Numbered from the stretch's first letter, positions 18,949 through 28,887 are shown. The stretch is DNA of 64,000 nt from Actinomycetota bacterium (GCA_016213625.1 JACQZZ010000103.1:1-64000); one strand, 5' to 3'. Notes: generated from the sequence alone by a model not told the origin. Made by a program: numbers and translations.

Positions 18949-19816
18949 ATGCGAAGAGCGTCCATGGCCATCCGCATCGGCTGCGTCGCCGCCTTGGCGG
19001 GCGCGCTCATCGCGGCCCGTCCCGACTTCTCGTCGTCGGCACCGCTCGGCACCGGCGCCGTGGTGTCGCCCGCCAGCGCCGTGCTGCCGGCCGTTCGCAC
19101 CGATGGCCCGTTGCCCGCCACACCCTGTGAACAGGTCGCGTTCCGCGTCGGGTTGCATCGTCCGGGCACCACACAGGTGGTCGTCGTGCTCACCCCGACG
19201 GGCATCTCGACAGCAGGCACACTGCAAACTGGCCCAGCACACGGCCAACGGTTGGCAGTGTGGCCCTTCGATGCCCGCGCGCGTCGGGCGCAACGGGGTG
19301 CGACCACTCGAGCTGCGCCGCAGCGGCGACGGCACCACACCCGCCGGCGTGTTCCCGCTTGGTCGGATGACGGCGTGGGACGGCCAGGCCTTCAGCGTGT
19401 TCGGCAACTCGCCGGACCCGGGTGTCGTGGCGGGTCCGTATCGGGCGGTGCGCGCGGGGGATTGCTTCGGTGCCACGCCCAACCATCCGGACTACGGGCA
19501 TCTGGTGTTCCGCACCGCGGCGAACTGCCCCGGTCCGAACGACGAGTACCTTCCCGCCATCACCGGCGCCTACGAGCACGCGGCGCTCATCGGCGCCAAC
19601 ATGGAGCCGAACGTGAGCGGTGATGCGCCCGGCGAGGTCCCGTACGCGTCGGCCATCTTCCTGCACCGTTTCAGCTACGACGCCTCCGGTGGCACCAAGC
19701 CGACGTCCGGGTGCGTGTCGATCGGTCACAGCGATCTGGTGAACGTGCTCCGTGCGCTCCGCCCCGGCGTGCAGTTCGCCATCGGCGACACGAACTGGTT
19801 GCTGGGCGCCGCCTGA
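18949..19816 (+). pseudogene. L,D-transpeptidase-like (YkuD/ErfK) gene with a frameshift
   Basis: Two overlapping frames together make one ~288-residue exported protein. The first frame starts at the ATG at 18949 (AGGGAG ribosome site) with a signal peptide and reads to about 19228. The second frame continues with HTANGWQCGPSMPARVGRNGV, GDGTTPAGVFPLG and the catalytic-cysteine motif TSGCVSIG near the end. Skipping one A of the AAA at 19226-19228 joins them smoothly. The intact form would crosslink peptidoglycan or attach proteins to it. It may be a true mutation, a sequencing error in the A run, or a rare programmed shift; the perfect conservation after the shift argues that any inactivation is recent. 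Confidence 0.8.
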
Positions 19817-19865
19817 CGCAATCGATCCGGGCCTTGCCAGGGGTGACCGGTACGATCGTGTGCCC

Positions 19866-21605
19866 ATGGCTGATCCGCTGCACACCGTCGCCGCCACCCT
19901 GCGCGAAGCCTTCGCGCAGGCCACCGGCCTGCCCGCCGCCGACATCGATCCGGTGGTGCGACCGAGCGACCGTGCCGACGCGCAGGCCAACGGGGCGCTG
20001 GCCCTCGCCAAGCAGATCGGCAAGAACCCGCGAGAAGTGGCCGAGGCCGTGGTGGCCACCGGCCTGCTCGCCGACGTGTGCAGCGCGGTCGAGGTGGCCG
20101 GGCCGGGGTTCATCAACCTGACGTTCACGCCCGAGTTCCTCGCCGAGCAACTGGCCAGCGCAGCCACCGACCCGCGCCTCGGCGTGCGCCGAGCGGTGCC
20201 GGAGGTGGCGGTGGTCGACTACTCCGCCCCGAACGTGGCGAAGGAGATGCACGTCGGTCACCTGCGCACCACGCTCATCGGCGACGCGTTGGTGAGGATG
20301 TTGGAGTTCGTCGGCCACACCGTCATCCGCGAGAACCACATCGGCGACTGGGGCACTCCGTTCGGCATGCTCATCGAGCACATGGTCGACCTCGGTGGCG
20401 TCGATGCCGAGCTCACCATCGACCTGTCGGATCCCAGCGCGTTCTACCGGCAGGCGCGAGCCAAGTTCGATGCCAGCGACGAGTTCAAGGATCGAGCCCG
20501 CGCCAGGGTCACGCTGCTGCAGAGCCGCACCGATGGCCCCACGATGGCCATCTGGCACAAACTCGTCGACAAGTCGGCCGACTACTTCGATGTCGTGTAC
20601 GGGCGGCTCGGTGTCCTGCTGCGCCGCGACGACATCGTCGGCGAGAGCTACTACCAACCGCTGATGCCGCAGATGCTCGATCGTCTCGACCGTGCCGGTC
20701 TGCTCGCCGAGAGCGACGGCGCCAAGGTGGTGTGGGTGCCGGGCTTCACCAACCGCGAGGGCGAACCGTTGCCGCTCATCGTGCAGGCTCGTACCGGCGG
20801 CTTCAACTACGCCACCAGCGACATCACCTGCGTGCTCGATCGCGTCGAGCGACTGCACGCCACGCTGCTGGTGTACTGCATCGGCACGCCGCAGAGCCAG
20901 CACCTGCAGATGGTGTTCAAGGCCGCCGAGATGCTCGGCGTGCTCGTGCCGCCGGTGCGGGCCGTGCACGTCAACAACGGCAACGTGCTCGGCGACGATC
21001 GCAAGATCCTGAAGAGCAGAAGTGGCGAGCCGACGATGCTGCTCGACCTCGTGGATGGCGCCATTGCTCGCGGCAGTGCCGTCGTCGGTGAGCGCAACCC
21101 AGAGCTGTCGGCATCCGATCGCGACGACCTGGGTCATGTCATCGGCATCGGTGCGTTGAAGTACGCCGAGCTCAGCAGCGACCGCATCAAGGACTACGTC
21201 TTCGACTGGGATCGCATGCTGTCGTTCGACGGAAACACCGCGCCCTACCTGCAGTACGCACACGCTCGCATCTGCAGCATCTTCCGTCGTGCCGAGGTCG
21301 ATCGTGCCTCGGTGCGCACCGTCGTACCAGTGCTGCACGAGCCGCAAGAACGTGCGCTCGCCCTGCAGTTGCTGCAGTTCGACGCGGCGGTGCACGACAC
21401 GCTCGACAAGTTCAGCCCGCACCGCCTGTGCACCTACCTGTTCGAGGTGGCGCAGGCGTTCACCGCGTTCTACGAGGCGTGTCCCGTGCTGAAGGAAGGG
21501 TACGAAGCCACCCGCGAGGGCCGGCTCGCGCTGTGCGATCTCACCGCTCGGGTGCTGCAACAGGGCCTCGCACTGCTGGGCATCGAGGCCCCGGAGCGCA
21601 TGTGA
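19866..21605 (+). CDS. argS: Arginyl-tRNA synthetase
   Basis: A 579-residue class I synthetase charging tRNA-Arg. It has the N-terminal additional domain, the HIGH-equivalent in APNVAKEMHVGHLRTTLIGD (residues ~121-140), a KMSK-like loop DRKILKSRSGEPT (~380), and an anticodon-binding domain ending in the typical ...LGIEAPERM. The start is the ATG at 19866. It heads an amino-acid/translation gene string: lysA begins with a GTG overlapping its stop by four bases, so the two are translationally coupled. Confidence 0.97.
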   Translation: MADPLHTVAATLREAFAQATGLPAADIDPVVRPSDRADAQANGALALAKQIGKNPREVAEAVVATGLLADVCSAVEVAGPGFINLTFTPEFLAEQLASAATDPRLGVRRAVPEVAVVDYSAPNVAKEMHVGHLRTTLIGDALVRMLEFVGHTVIRENHIGDWGTPFGMLIEHMVDLGGVDAELTIDLSDPSAFYRQARAKFDASDEFKDRARARVTLLQSRTDGPTMAIWHKLVDKSADYFDVVYGRLGVLLRRDDIVGESYYQPLMPQMLDRLDRAGLLAESDGAKVVWVPGFTNREGEPLPLIVQARTGGFNYATSDITCVLDRVERLHATLLVYCIGTPQSQHLQMVFKAAEMLGVLVPPVRAVHVNNGNVLGDDRKILKSRSGEPTMLLDLVDGAIARGSAVVGERNPELSASDRDDLGHVIGIGALKYAELSSDRIKDYVFDWDRMLSFDGNTAPYLQYAHARICSIFRRAEVDRASVRTVVPVLHEPQERALALQLLQFDAAVHDTLDKFSPHRLCTYLFEVAQAFTAFYEACPVLKEGYEATREGRLALCDLTARVLQQGLALLGIEAPERM

Positions 21606-22876
21606 ACCCGGTCGATCTGCGGCTGTTGCCCGACACGTCGGCGGTTTCCCCCGACGGCTCGCTGTCCATCGGTGGATGCTCCGTCGTCGACCTCGCCGCT
21701 CAGTACGGCACACCCCTGTTCGTGTACGACGAAGCGCACCTTCGCGCTCGATGCCGCGAGGCCGTCGACACGTTCGGGCACGGCCGCGCCGTGTACGCGA
21801 CGAAGGCGTTCCTGTGCGGAGCCATGGCTCGCCTCGCCCACGAGGAGGGCATGCTGCTCGACGTGGCCAGCGGCGGCGAGTTGTTCGTCGCGCTGCACGC
21901 CGGCGTGCCCGCCGATTCGCTCACCGTGCACGGCAACAACAAGAGCCTGGCCGAGCTGCGCATGGCGCTCACCGCCGGCGTACGCCACATCGTGGTCGAC
22001 AGCTTCGACGAGCTCGACAGACTGGATGCGCTGCACGCAGAAGGGTTGCCGGTGCCGAAGGTGTTGGCCCGCATCACGCCCGGCGTGCACGCGCACACCC
22101 ACGAGTTCATCGCGACCGGTCAGGACGACAGCAAGTTCGGCTTCAACCTCGGCAACGGCGACGCGCATCGGGCCATCGACCGCATGCGTCGGTCGCCGAG
22201 CGTGCAGCTGGAGGGCGTGCACTGCCACATCGGCAGCAACGTGTTCGAGGCCTCCAACTTCGCGAAGGCCGCCGAGGTGATGGCGTCGTTCGCCATCCCG
22301 CTCGACCTGCCCGAACTGGTGCTGGGTGGTGGCCTCGGCGTCGCCTACGTGGAGGGCGAAGAGGCGCCCACCATCACGCAGTGGGGCAACGTGTTGCTCG
22401 ATGCCTGTGAGGCGCTCGGCGTGCGCAGCTCCGTCAGTGTGGAACCGGGTCGCAGCATCGTCGCCTCGGCTGCCATCACGGTGTACGAAGTGGGCACGGT
22501 GAAGCAGATTCCTGGTGTGCGCACCTACGTCAGCGTCGATGGTGGCATGAGCGACAACCCTCGGCCCGTGCTCTACGGCAGCGGCTACGAGGCCTTCCTG
22601 CCGCGCGACGTGCGCGCCGGCCGGCCCAGCCGGGCGCGGCTCGTGGGCAAGCACTGCGAGAGCGGCGACGTCCTCATCTTCGACGCGGCGCTGCCCGCCG
22701 ACCTGCGCGTGGGCGACCTGCTCGCCACGCCGGTCACCGGCGCCTACGGGCACAGCATGGCCAGCAACTACAACAAGCTCACGCGCCCGCCCGTGGTGTT
22801 CGTGCGCGATGGCGAGCACCGACTGGTGGTTCGCCGCGAGACGTACGAGGACCTGGTGTCGTGCGACGTGGACTGA
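21602..22876 (+). CDS. lysA: Diaminopimelate decarboxylase
   Basis: A 424-residue PLP enzyme, last step of lysine synthesis. The PLP lysine is in VYATKAFLC (~residue 63), followed by the HCHIGSN motif, the GGGLGVAY glycine loop, EPGRS (phosphate binding) and the C-terminal CESGDVL active-site cysteine motif. It starts at a GTG overlapping the argS stop (GTGA), the usual actinobacterial argS-lysA arrangement. Its last 16 bases overlap the PemK/MazF-like gene. Confidence 0.97.
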   Translation: MNPVDLRLLPDTSAVSPDGSLSIGGCSVVDLAAQYGTPLFVYDEAHLRARCREAVDTFGHGRAVYATKAFLCGAMARLAHEEGMLLDVASGGELFVALHAGVPADSLTVHGNNKSLAELRMALTAGVRHIVVDSFDELDRLDALHAEGLPVPKVLARITPGVHAHTHEFIATGQDDSKFGFNLGNGDAHRAIDRMRRSPSVQLEGVHCHIGSNVFEASNFAKAAEVMASFAIPLDLPELVLGGGLGVAYVEGEEAPTITQWGNVLLDACEALGVRSSVSVEPGRSIVASAAITVYEVGTVKQIPGVRTYVSVDGGMSDNPRPVLYGSGYEAFLPRDVRAGRPSRARLVGKHCESGDVLIFDAALPADLRVGDLLATPVTGAYGHSMASNYNKLTRPPVVFVRDGEHRLVVRRETYEDLVSCDVD

Positions 22877-23358
22877 TCGGCCAACTGCTCGACGGGCTGC
22901 AGCAGATCCTGCGGCCCACTCGGTCCCGATCGACGTCGTCGAAGCGCGGCCCGGCCGGTGGCGACCGAAGTGGCGCCACCGACGTTCGCGATCGCGACCT
23001 GGCGTTCGAGTACTCCCCGTGCCTCGACGGCGATCCCGACCCCGGCGAAGTGGTGTGGACCTGGGTGCCCTACGAGGACGACCCGTCGCAGGGCAAGGAC
23101 CGTCCGGTGGCCATCATCGGTCGTCGGGGCAGCCATCTGCTGGGCGTGCCGCTCACGTCCAAGGAGAAGCACAACGAGATCCAGGTACCGATCGGTACCG
23201 GGTCGTGGGACCGCGAGGGCCGTGTCAGCTACGCGAAGGTCGAGCGAGTGCTCGAGATCGTGCCCACCTCGGTGCGGCGCGAAGGTGCGGTGCTGTCGCG
23301 GGCGCACTACGACGACATCGTCGCGGGTGTCGAGCGTGCGCGACGACGCGGTCGCTGA
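22861..23358 (+). CDS. PemK/MazF-like protein, no antitoxin alongside
   Basis: A 165-residue protein whose residues ~45-160 (VVWTWVPYEDDPSQGKDRPVAIIGR...LTSKEKHNEIQVPIGTGSWD...VERVLEIVPTSVRREGAVLSRAHYDDIV) match the PemK/MazF fold, a family of sequence-specific mRNA endonucleases. The basic N-terminal 40 residues look disordered. It starts at a GTG inside the lysA end (16-base overlap). No antitoxin-like gene is adjacent, so it may be a domesticated RNase or a toxin neutralised elsewhere. Confidence 0.75.
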   Translation: MRRGLIGQLLDGLQQILRPTRSRSTSSKRGPAGGDRSGATDVRDRDLAFEYSPCLDGDPDPGEVVWTWVPYEDDPSQGKDRPVAIIGRRGSHLLGVPLTSKEKHNEIQVPIGTGSWDREGRVSYAKVERVLEIVPTSVRREGAVLSRAHYDDIVAGVERARRRGR

Positions 23359-23452
23359 CGAGGGGTCCCCCACCCTCGGCGTTGCGGGATCACCTTCGGT
23401 GGCTGTGGGCCATTCGAACCAATTGAATCCCGGCTTCTGTACGTGACGATCG

Positions 23453-24076
23453 TTGACGAATACCGTACGAACCGTGCACGAGGCAGAAGATGGCGGCGAC
23501 GGGACGGACTCGACCCGGCGTCGTGCACCCCGCGCGCTGCGCCTGCTCGCCGCCATTTCGCTCGTGGTCGGGGTGGGTGTCGCCAGTGTCGCCGTACCCA
23601 GTGCCGCGGTCAGGCCCGCTGCAGCGGAAGAGACCTCGTCGAACGACGCGGCGTACGTGCTGTCCGACGTGCACTGCAGCCGCGGTGGCGACGGTGTGCT
23701 CGACCTCACCCTGGTGAACGAGAGTTCGCTCGTCGGCGCGGAGTTCATCGTCGACGGCCACGACGCCGCCAGCTCCGCGGCCGTGCTGGTGGCACCAGCC
23801 TCAGTGCATGCGCTCGCCTACACCGGCCTCGCCGACGGCGAGGTCGAGGTGCCGGTGCGCATCGACGGTGAAGCCCTCCTGGTGCGCGAGGTGGTCGACT
23901 GCGATCCGCCGCGGCTCGGCTCGCGGTTGTCCTCCACCGCCGTGGCCGGCTCAGCGCCCGTCGACACCCCCGAACTGCCGCGTACGGGCGGCGACTCGGG
24001 CGGGTTCGTCATCGGAGGACTGTTGGTCTCTGCCGGCATCGCGGCCTCGCTGTTGGCCCGTCGGCGCTACGGCTGA
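23453..24076 (+). CDS. LPXTG-type surface-anchored protein of unknown function
   Basis: About 207 residues. A signal segment (ALRLLAAISLVVGVGVASVAV) is followed by a small secreted domain with two cysteines that could form a disulfide (VHCSRGG, VVDCDPP). The C-terminus is a complete sorting signal: LPRTG, a hydrophobic stretch and the basic tail ARRRYG. A sortase would anchor it to the wall; none is in the window. The start is uncertain: TTG at 23453 or GTG at 23474. Confidence 0.75.
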   Translation: MTNTVRTVHEAEDGGDGTDSTRRRAPRALRLLAAISLVVGVGVASVAVPSAAVRPAAAEETSSNDAAYVLSDVHCSRGGDGVLDLTLVNESSLVGAEFIVDGHDAASSAAVLVAPASVHALAYTGLADGEVEVPVRIDGEALLVREVVDCDPPRLGSRLSSTAVAGSAPVDTPELPRTGGDSGGFVIGGLLVSAGIAASLLARRRYG

Positions 24077-24145
24077 GCCGCCTGCATCGGCCGGGTCGGC
24101 AATCTTGTTTCCCGACCTGCCCGCCGAACTCGTAGCCTGCACGCC

Positions 24146-25432
24146 GTGACACGGCAGATCAGGCTCGGTGTGTTGGGGTGCGGCAACGTAGGTGCCGCCT
24201 TGGTGAAGTTGGTGGCCGAACAGGCCGCCTCCATCGAGGCGCGCACCGGGGTTCGGCTGGAGGTGGCCAAGGTGGCGGTGCGCAATCTCAGCGCGCCACG
24301 CGAGGTCGAGCTCCCCGAGGGTGTGCTCACTCGCGACTCCATGGCGGTCGTCAACGATCCCACCATCGACCTGGTGGTGGAGGTCATCGGTGGCATCGAG
24401 CCCGCACGCGAGCTCATCACCACGGCGTTGCGCAACGGCAAGCCGGTCATCACCGCCAACAAGGAACTGCTCGCCAACGTCGGTACCGAGCTCTACGCGG
24501 TGGCAGAGGAAGCCGGTGTGGACCTGCTGTTCGAGGCTGCCGTGGCAGGTGGCATCCCGGTCATGCGGGCCTTGCGCGAGAGCCTGCGTGGCGAGCCCAT
24601 CACCCGGGTGATGGGCATCATCAACGGCACCACCAACTTCATCCTCACCAAGATGACCGAGGAGGGCACCGACTACTCGGCCGCGCTGGCGGAGGCACAG
24701 GCGCTGGGCTTCGCCGAGCGCGATCCAACCGCCGACGTCGAGGGGTTCGACGCCGGGGCGAAGGCCGCCATCATCGCCACCATCGCGTTCGGGTCGAAGG
24801 TGGTGGCAGGCGACGTGTACCACGAGGGCATCAGCCGCGTGTCGGCACACGACATCGCCATGGCCACTCGCCTCGGGTACGTGGTGAAGCTGCTCGGCAT
24901 CGCCGAGGCCGACCCGGTCACGGGCGACATCGCGGTGCGCGTGCACCCCACCATGGTGCCGGCCGAGCATCCGCTGGCCAGCGTGCGCTCCAGCTACAAC
25001 GCCGTGTTCGTCGAGGGTGGCGCCGTCGGGTCACTCATGTTCTACGGGCGTGGGGCCGGCGGTGCTCCCACCGCCAGTGCCGTCCTCGGCGACGTCATCG
25101 ATGCGGCGCTGAACCTCACCCATGGCACCCACGGTTCGTTGGGTACCTTCGGCCGGGCCAACATCCTGCCCATCGACGAGACGTCGGCCGAGTACCTCCT
25201 CAGCATGGACGTGGCCGATCGCCCCGGCGTGCTGCACGCGGTCACCGGCGTCTTCGCCCGGCACGACGTCAGCATCCGCGCCGCCGAGCAGGAGGGCAAC
25301 GCGCCTGACGCGCGTCTGGTGTTCATCACCCACGTGGCGAAGGAGTCGGCCATGCAGGCCACGGTGCGCGAGCTGCGCGACCTCGACGTCGTTCGGCAGG
25401 TCGGCAGCCTGCTGCGAGTGATCGGGGCGTGA
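24146..25432 (+). CDS. hom: Homoserine dehydrogenase
   Basis: A 428-residue NAD(P)-dependent enzyme making homoserine from aspartate semialdehyde, the branch to threonine and methionine. The N-terminal Rossmann motif is GVLGCGNVGAAL, the catalytic domain contains GIINGTTNFILTKM and AQALGFAERDPTADVEGFDAGAKAAI, and residues ~350-428 are a regulatory ACT domain (VADRPGVLHAVTGVF), consistent with threonine feedback. It starts at a GTG and its stop overlaps the thrC start, so the two are coupled. Confidence 0.97.
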   Translation: MTRQIRLGVLGCGNVGAALVKLVAEQAASIEARTGVRLEVAKVAVRNLSAPREVELPEGVLTRDSMAVVNDPTIDLVVEVIGGIEPARELITTALRNGKPVITANKELLANVGTELYAVAEEAGVDLLFEAAVAGGIPVMRALRESLRGEPITRVMGIINGTTNFILTKMTEEGTDYSAALAEAQALGFAERDPTADVEGFDAGAKAAIIATIAFGSKVVAGDVYHEGISRVSAHDIAMATRLGYVVKLLGIAEADPVTGDIAVRVHPTMVPAEHPLASVRSSYNAVFVEGGAVGSLMFYGRGAGGAPTASAVLGDVIDAALNLTHGTHGSLGTFGRANILPIDETSAEYLLSMDVADRPGVLHAVTGVFARHDVSIRAAEQEGNAPDARLVFITHVAKESAMQATVRELRDLDVVRQVGSLLRVIGA

Positions 25433-26817
25433 GCGTGCGGTACGTGTCCACACGAGGCGGCGCGCCCGAACTCGGGTTCACCGACGCGTTGCTGGCCGGC
25501 CTCGCCACCGACGGCGGGCTGTACGTGCCGGCCGAGTGGCCCTCACTGCCGCCTCGCGAACCGGGCGCCACCTACGCCGAGCGTGCCGCGCAGATCATCC
25601 AGTTGTTCGTCGGTGACGAGCTGCCCGCCGACACGGTGCTGCGCCTGTGCCGAGAGGCATACGGCACGTTCGCCCATCCGGCGGTGGTACCGCTCGTGCA
25701 GTTGCACGACGACCACTTCGTGGAGGAGCTCTTCCACGGCCCCACGCTCGCGTTCAAGGACGTGGCGTTGCAGCTCGTCGGGCGGATGTTCGACGAAGTG
25801 CTGCGAGCTCGCGGCCAGCGCGTCACCATCGTCGGCGCCACCAGCGGCGACACCGGCTCTGCGGCCATCGACGGTGTGAAGGCCTGCGCCAACGTCGACA
25901 TCGTCATCCTCTTCCCACACGGACGCACCAGCGACGTGCAGCGCAAGCAGATGACCACCGTGCACTCGCCCAACGTGCGAGTGGTCGCCGTCGACGGCAC
26001 GTTCGACGACTGCCAGGACATGGTGAAGGCGATGTTCAACGACGCGCCCTTCCGCGAGCGCATGGGCTTGTCGGCCGTCAACAGCATCAACTGGGCGCGA
26101 GTGATGGCGCAGATCGTCTACTACGTCACCGCGTGCGACGTGCTCGCCACGCCCATCAACGTGTGCGTGCCCAGTGGCAACTTCGGCAATGTGTTCGCCG
26201 GCTGGATCGCGAGACGCATGGGTGCGCCCATCGATCAGCTCGTGGTCGCGTCGAACGCCAACGACATCCTCACCCGGTTCTTCAACGACAACGACATGAG
26301 TGCGGCGCCGGTGCTGCCGTCGCTCAGCCCCAGCATGGACATCCAGGTGTCCTCGAACTTCGAGCGCCTGTTGTTCGAGATGAACGGCCGCGACGGTGGC
26401 ATCACCGCCGAACAGTTGCAGCGATTCCGGTCCACCGGGCTGCTGTCCATCGAGCCCGACCAGCGTGCCCAGTTCCTGGACGGGCAGTTCCAGGCCGAGC
26501 GGCTCGACGACACCGAGACCATCGAGGTCATCGCGCGTACCTACCGCGAAGCCGGCATGCTGCTCGACCCGCACACGGCCGTGGCCGTGGGTGTGGTGGC
26601 CAAGCTGCGTGCCGCCGGGTCCTTGCACGGCACCACGGTCACGCTCGCCACGGCGCATCCGGCGAAGTTCCCCGACGCTGTCGAACGCGCCACGGGTGTC
26701 CGTCCGCTGCTTCCGGCACACCTGGCCGACCTGTTCGACCTGCCCGAACACGTCACCCGCCTCCCCAACGACCTGGCCGCCGTCCAGCACTTCGTCAGCA
26801 CCACCTTCACCCCCTAG
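25429..26817 (+). CDS. thrC: Threonine synthase
   Basis: A 462-residue PLP enzyme converting phosphohomoserine to threonine. The N-terminus YVSTRGGAPELGFTDALLAGLATDGGLYVP is the threonine synthase signature. The PLP lysine is in GPTLAFKDVALQ (~residue 112) and the glycine-rich phosphate loop is SGNFGN. The length is that of the longer class found in Gram-negative bacteria and yeast, not the ~350-residue class usual in Actinobacteria. It starts at a GTG overlapping the hom stop. No homoserine kinase gene follows; a hairpin-rich gap comes before rho. Confidence 0.96.
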   Translation: MSVRYVSTRGGAPELGFTDALLAGLATDGGLYVPAEWPSLPPREPGATYAERAAQIIQLFVGDELPADTVLRLCREAYGTFAHPAVVPLVQLHDDHFVEELFHGPTLAFKDVALQLVGRMFDEVLRARGQRVTIVGATSGDTGSAAIDGVKACANVDIVILFPHGRTSDVQRKQMTTVHSPNVRVVAVDGTFDDCQDMVKAMFNDAPFRERMGLSAVNSINWARVMAQIVYYVTACDVLATPINVCVPSGNFGNVFAGWIARRMGAPIDQLVVASNANDILTRFFNDNDMSAAPVLPSLSPSMDIQVSSNFERLLFEMNGRDGGITAEQLQRFRSTGLLSIEPDQRAQFLDGQFQAERLDDTETIEVIARTYREAGMLLDPHTAVAVGVVAKLRAAGSLHGTTVTLATAHPAKFPDAVERATGVRPLLPAHLADLFDLPEHVTRLPNDLAAVQHFVSTTFTP

Positions 26818-26820
26818 ACC

Positions 26821-26959
26821 CGAGTGCCACGCGGCCGGTCCGAGTGGCAGCAGCCATCCGAGTGTGCACTCGCACCCAGGGTGCGAGTACCCACTCGGAT
26901 GGCACCAAGGCACTCCGACCGGCGGCTCGGCACTCGCACCGGGGGCGACCCACTCGGAC
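26821..26959. repeat. Nested inverted-repeat cluster between thrC and rho
   Basis: In this 139-base stretch the octamer-like unit CGAGTGCC/GGCACTCG and its variants recur on both strands. The core is a hairpin with 25-base arms at 26853-26877 and 26879-26903 around a single loop base, mismatched at only three central positions. Outside it, GTCCGAGTGG (26838-26847) pairs with CCACTCGGAC (26950-26959), and CGAGTGCC (26821-26828) with GGCACTCG (26929-26936). It may terminate the thrC transcript or be a REP-like element. The remainder of the 336-base gap up to rho shows no gene. Confidence 0.8.
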
Positions 26960-27153
26960 GGGAGTGGGGCGTCCGGCGTTGCAGGGTCGGGGGGTGATCG
27001 CTACAGTTCCCCACATCCCCGCTGCTACCGGCCTCAGGCTGATGGCGCGGTGAGGATTCCCTTCGCTCAGGTGGTGGGGCCACCGGGTGCGCCAGCTCAC
27101 ATGGCTGACGCCCCTCGGGGCACACTGCCGTCCCCCCAGAAAGCAGGTGGCCA

Positions 27154-28881
27154 GTGGCCGCGGAAGCGCTCGAGCAATCCATGCTCGAATCGAAGGACAA
27201 GGAACAACTCTTCGCGATCGCCCAGGCGTTGGGCATCAAGACCACGGCCCGCGCGTCGAAGGCGACACTGATCGACAAGATCCTCGAGACCACCGGCGCC
27301 GGATCCTCCACCTCGACACCGGAACGTGAGCCCGAGCCCGCCGCCGAAGCCCCCGAGGCCCCCGCTGCGGAGGCCCCCGAGGTGGTCCTCGGCCCCGACG
27401 GCGAGCCGTTGGCCGACTGGGAGATCGAACTGCTGAAGAAGGGCGAGCTCGAGCTGCCGGCCGCGCCGGCGAAGGCGCCGGCCAACAAGCCGACCCCGAA
27501 GCCTGCGGCGAAGCCGGCCGCTGCGCCGTCGGCCGATGGCGACGACGATGACGACGACGATGACGACGACCAGGCGCCCGGTGAGGGCGAGGGTGAGAGC
27601 CGCAACGCTCGCCGTCGCCGGCGTCGCCGGAACAAGAACCGGGCCAACGGCGAAGGCGGCCAGCCCGATGCGCCCGTCGCTCCCGCCGCGCCGGCCGCGC
27701 AGCAGCGCGAGCCTGGCCGCGAAGTGCGCGAGGGTGGCCCCGATCTCGTGAGCCACGAGCCCGTCGAGGTGTCGGGCTACATCGATCTGCGCGACGAGGG
27801 CTACGGCTTCCTGCGCGTGAACGGGTACCTGCCCAGCCGCGACGACGCGTACGTGCCCGTGCGGCTCACCCGGCAGTTCGGTCTGCGCAAGGGCGACTTC
27901 GTCTCGGGTCTGTCGCGTCCCGCCGGTCGCAACGAGAAGAACCCGGCGCTGCTCGAGGTGCACTCGGTGAACGGTGCCGACCCCGAGCAGGCTCGCGATC
28001 GCAAGCGCTTCGAAGACCTCACCGCGCTGTTCCCCGACAGTCGTCTGCGGCTCGAGTACAGCCGCCACGACATGGCGTCGCGCATCATCGATCTGGTCGC
28101 CCCCATCGGCAAGGGGCAGCGCGGTCTCATCGTGTCGCCTCCCAAGGCCGGCAAGACCACCATCATGAAGACCATCGCCACGAGCATCGAGCAGAACCAT
28201 CCCGAAGTGGTGATGATGGTGCTGCTGCTCGACGAGCGCCCCGAAGAGGTCACCGACATGCGGCGCACGGTGAAGGGCGAGGTCATCGCCTCCACCTTCG
28301 ACCGTCCCAGTGAAGAGCACGTCCACGTCGCCGAGATGGCCATCGAGAAGGCCAAGCGTCTCGTGGAGCTGGGCAAGGACGTGGTGATGATCGTCGACGG
28401 CATCACCCGCCTCAGCCGTGCGTACAACCTGGCTGCGCCACCCAGCGGCCGCATCCTGTCGGGCGGTATCGACGCCGGTGCGCTCTACCCGCCGAAGCGC
28501 TTCTTCGGTGCCGCGCGCAACACCGAGGAAGGTGGCTCGCTCACCATCCTCGCCACCGCGCTCGTCGAGACGAACAGCCGCATGGACGACGCGATCTTCG
28601 AGGAGTTCAAGGGCACGGGCAACATGGAGCTCAAGCTCGATCGTCGCCTCGCCGAGCGGCGCATCTTCCCGGCCATCGACGTCGACGCCAGCAGCACTCG
28701 TCACGAGGAGCTGCTGTTCGATCGCAAGCAACTGCAGCAGGCGTGGAAGCTGCGCCGAGTGCTCAGCGGTCTGGCCGCTGAGGGCAACGCCGGCGCCGGC
28801 ATCGAGTTGTTGGTCGACCGGCTCGCGTCGTTCGCCACGAACGCCGACTTCCTGAACGAGATCGGCAAGCAGCCGAACTGA
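27154..28881 (+). CDS. rho: Transcription termination factor Rho
   Basis: A 575-residue Rho. Residues 1-~45 are the Rho N-terminal helical domain, and residues ~50-200 are an actinobacterial-style insertion, very rich in Ala, Pro, Glu and runs of Asp followed by Arg-rich segments. The RNA-binding domain follows ([27 protein letters not shown]), then the ATPase domain with Walker [22 protein letters not shown], the Q-loop equivalent and the C-terminal ...[12 protein letters not shown]. The start is a GTG at 27154. It lies in the hom-thrC-rho-rpmE-prfA order typical of the phylum. Confidence 0.97.
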   Translation: MAAEALEQSMLESKDKEQLFAIAQALGIKTTARASKATLIDKILETTGAGSSTSTPEREPEPAAEAPEAPAAEAPEVVLGPDGEPLADWEIELLKKGELELPAAPAKAPANKPTPKPAAKPAAAPSADGDDDDDDDDDDQAPGEGEGESRNARRRRRRRNKNRANGEGGQPDAPVAPAAPAAQQREPGREVREGGPDLVSHEPVEVSGYIDLRDEGYGFLRVNGYLPSRDDAYVPVRLTRQFGLRKGDFVSGLSRPAGRNEKNPALLEVHSVNGADPEQARDRKRFEDLTALFPDSRLRLEYSRHDMASRIIDLVAPIGKGQRGLIVSPPKAGKTTIMKTIATSIEQNHPEVVMMVLLLDERPEEVTDMRRTVKGEVIASTFDRPSEEHVHVAEMAIEKAKRLVELGKDVVMIVDGITRLSRAYNLAAPPSGRILSGGIDAGALYPPKRFFGAARNTEEGGSLTILATALVETNSRMDDAIFEEFKGTGNMELKLDRRLAERRIFPAIDVDASSTRHEELLFDRKQLQQAWKLRRVLSGLAAEGNAGAGIELLVDRLASFATNADFLNEIGKQPN

Positions 28882-28887
28882 GCCGCC

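Noticed and set aside
17161-19482. 773-residue minus frame ending in SoxR
   Set aside because: Only the last 167 residues are SoxR; the rest lies antisense to the gene at 17740 and the L,D-transpeptidase remnant and has no family pattern.
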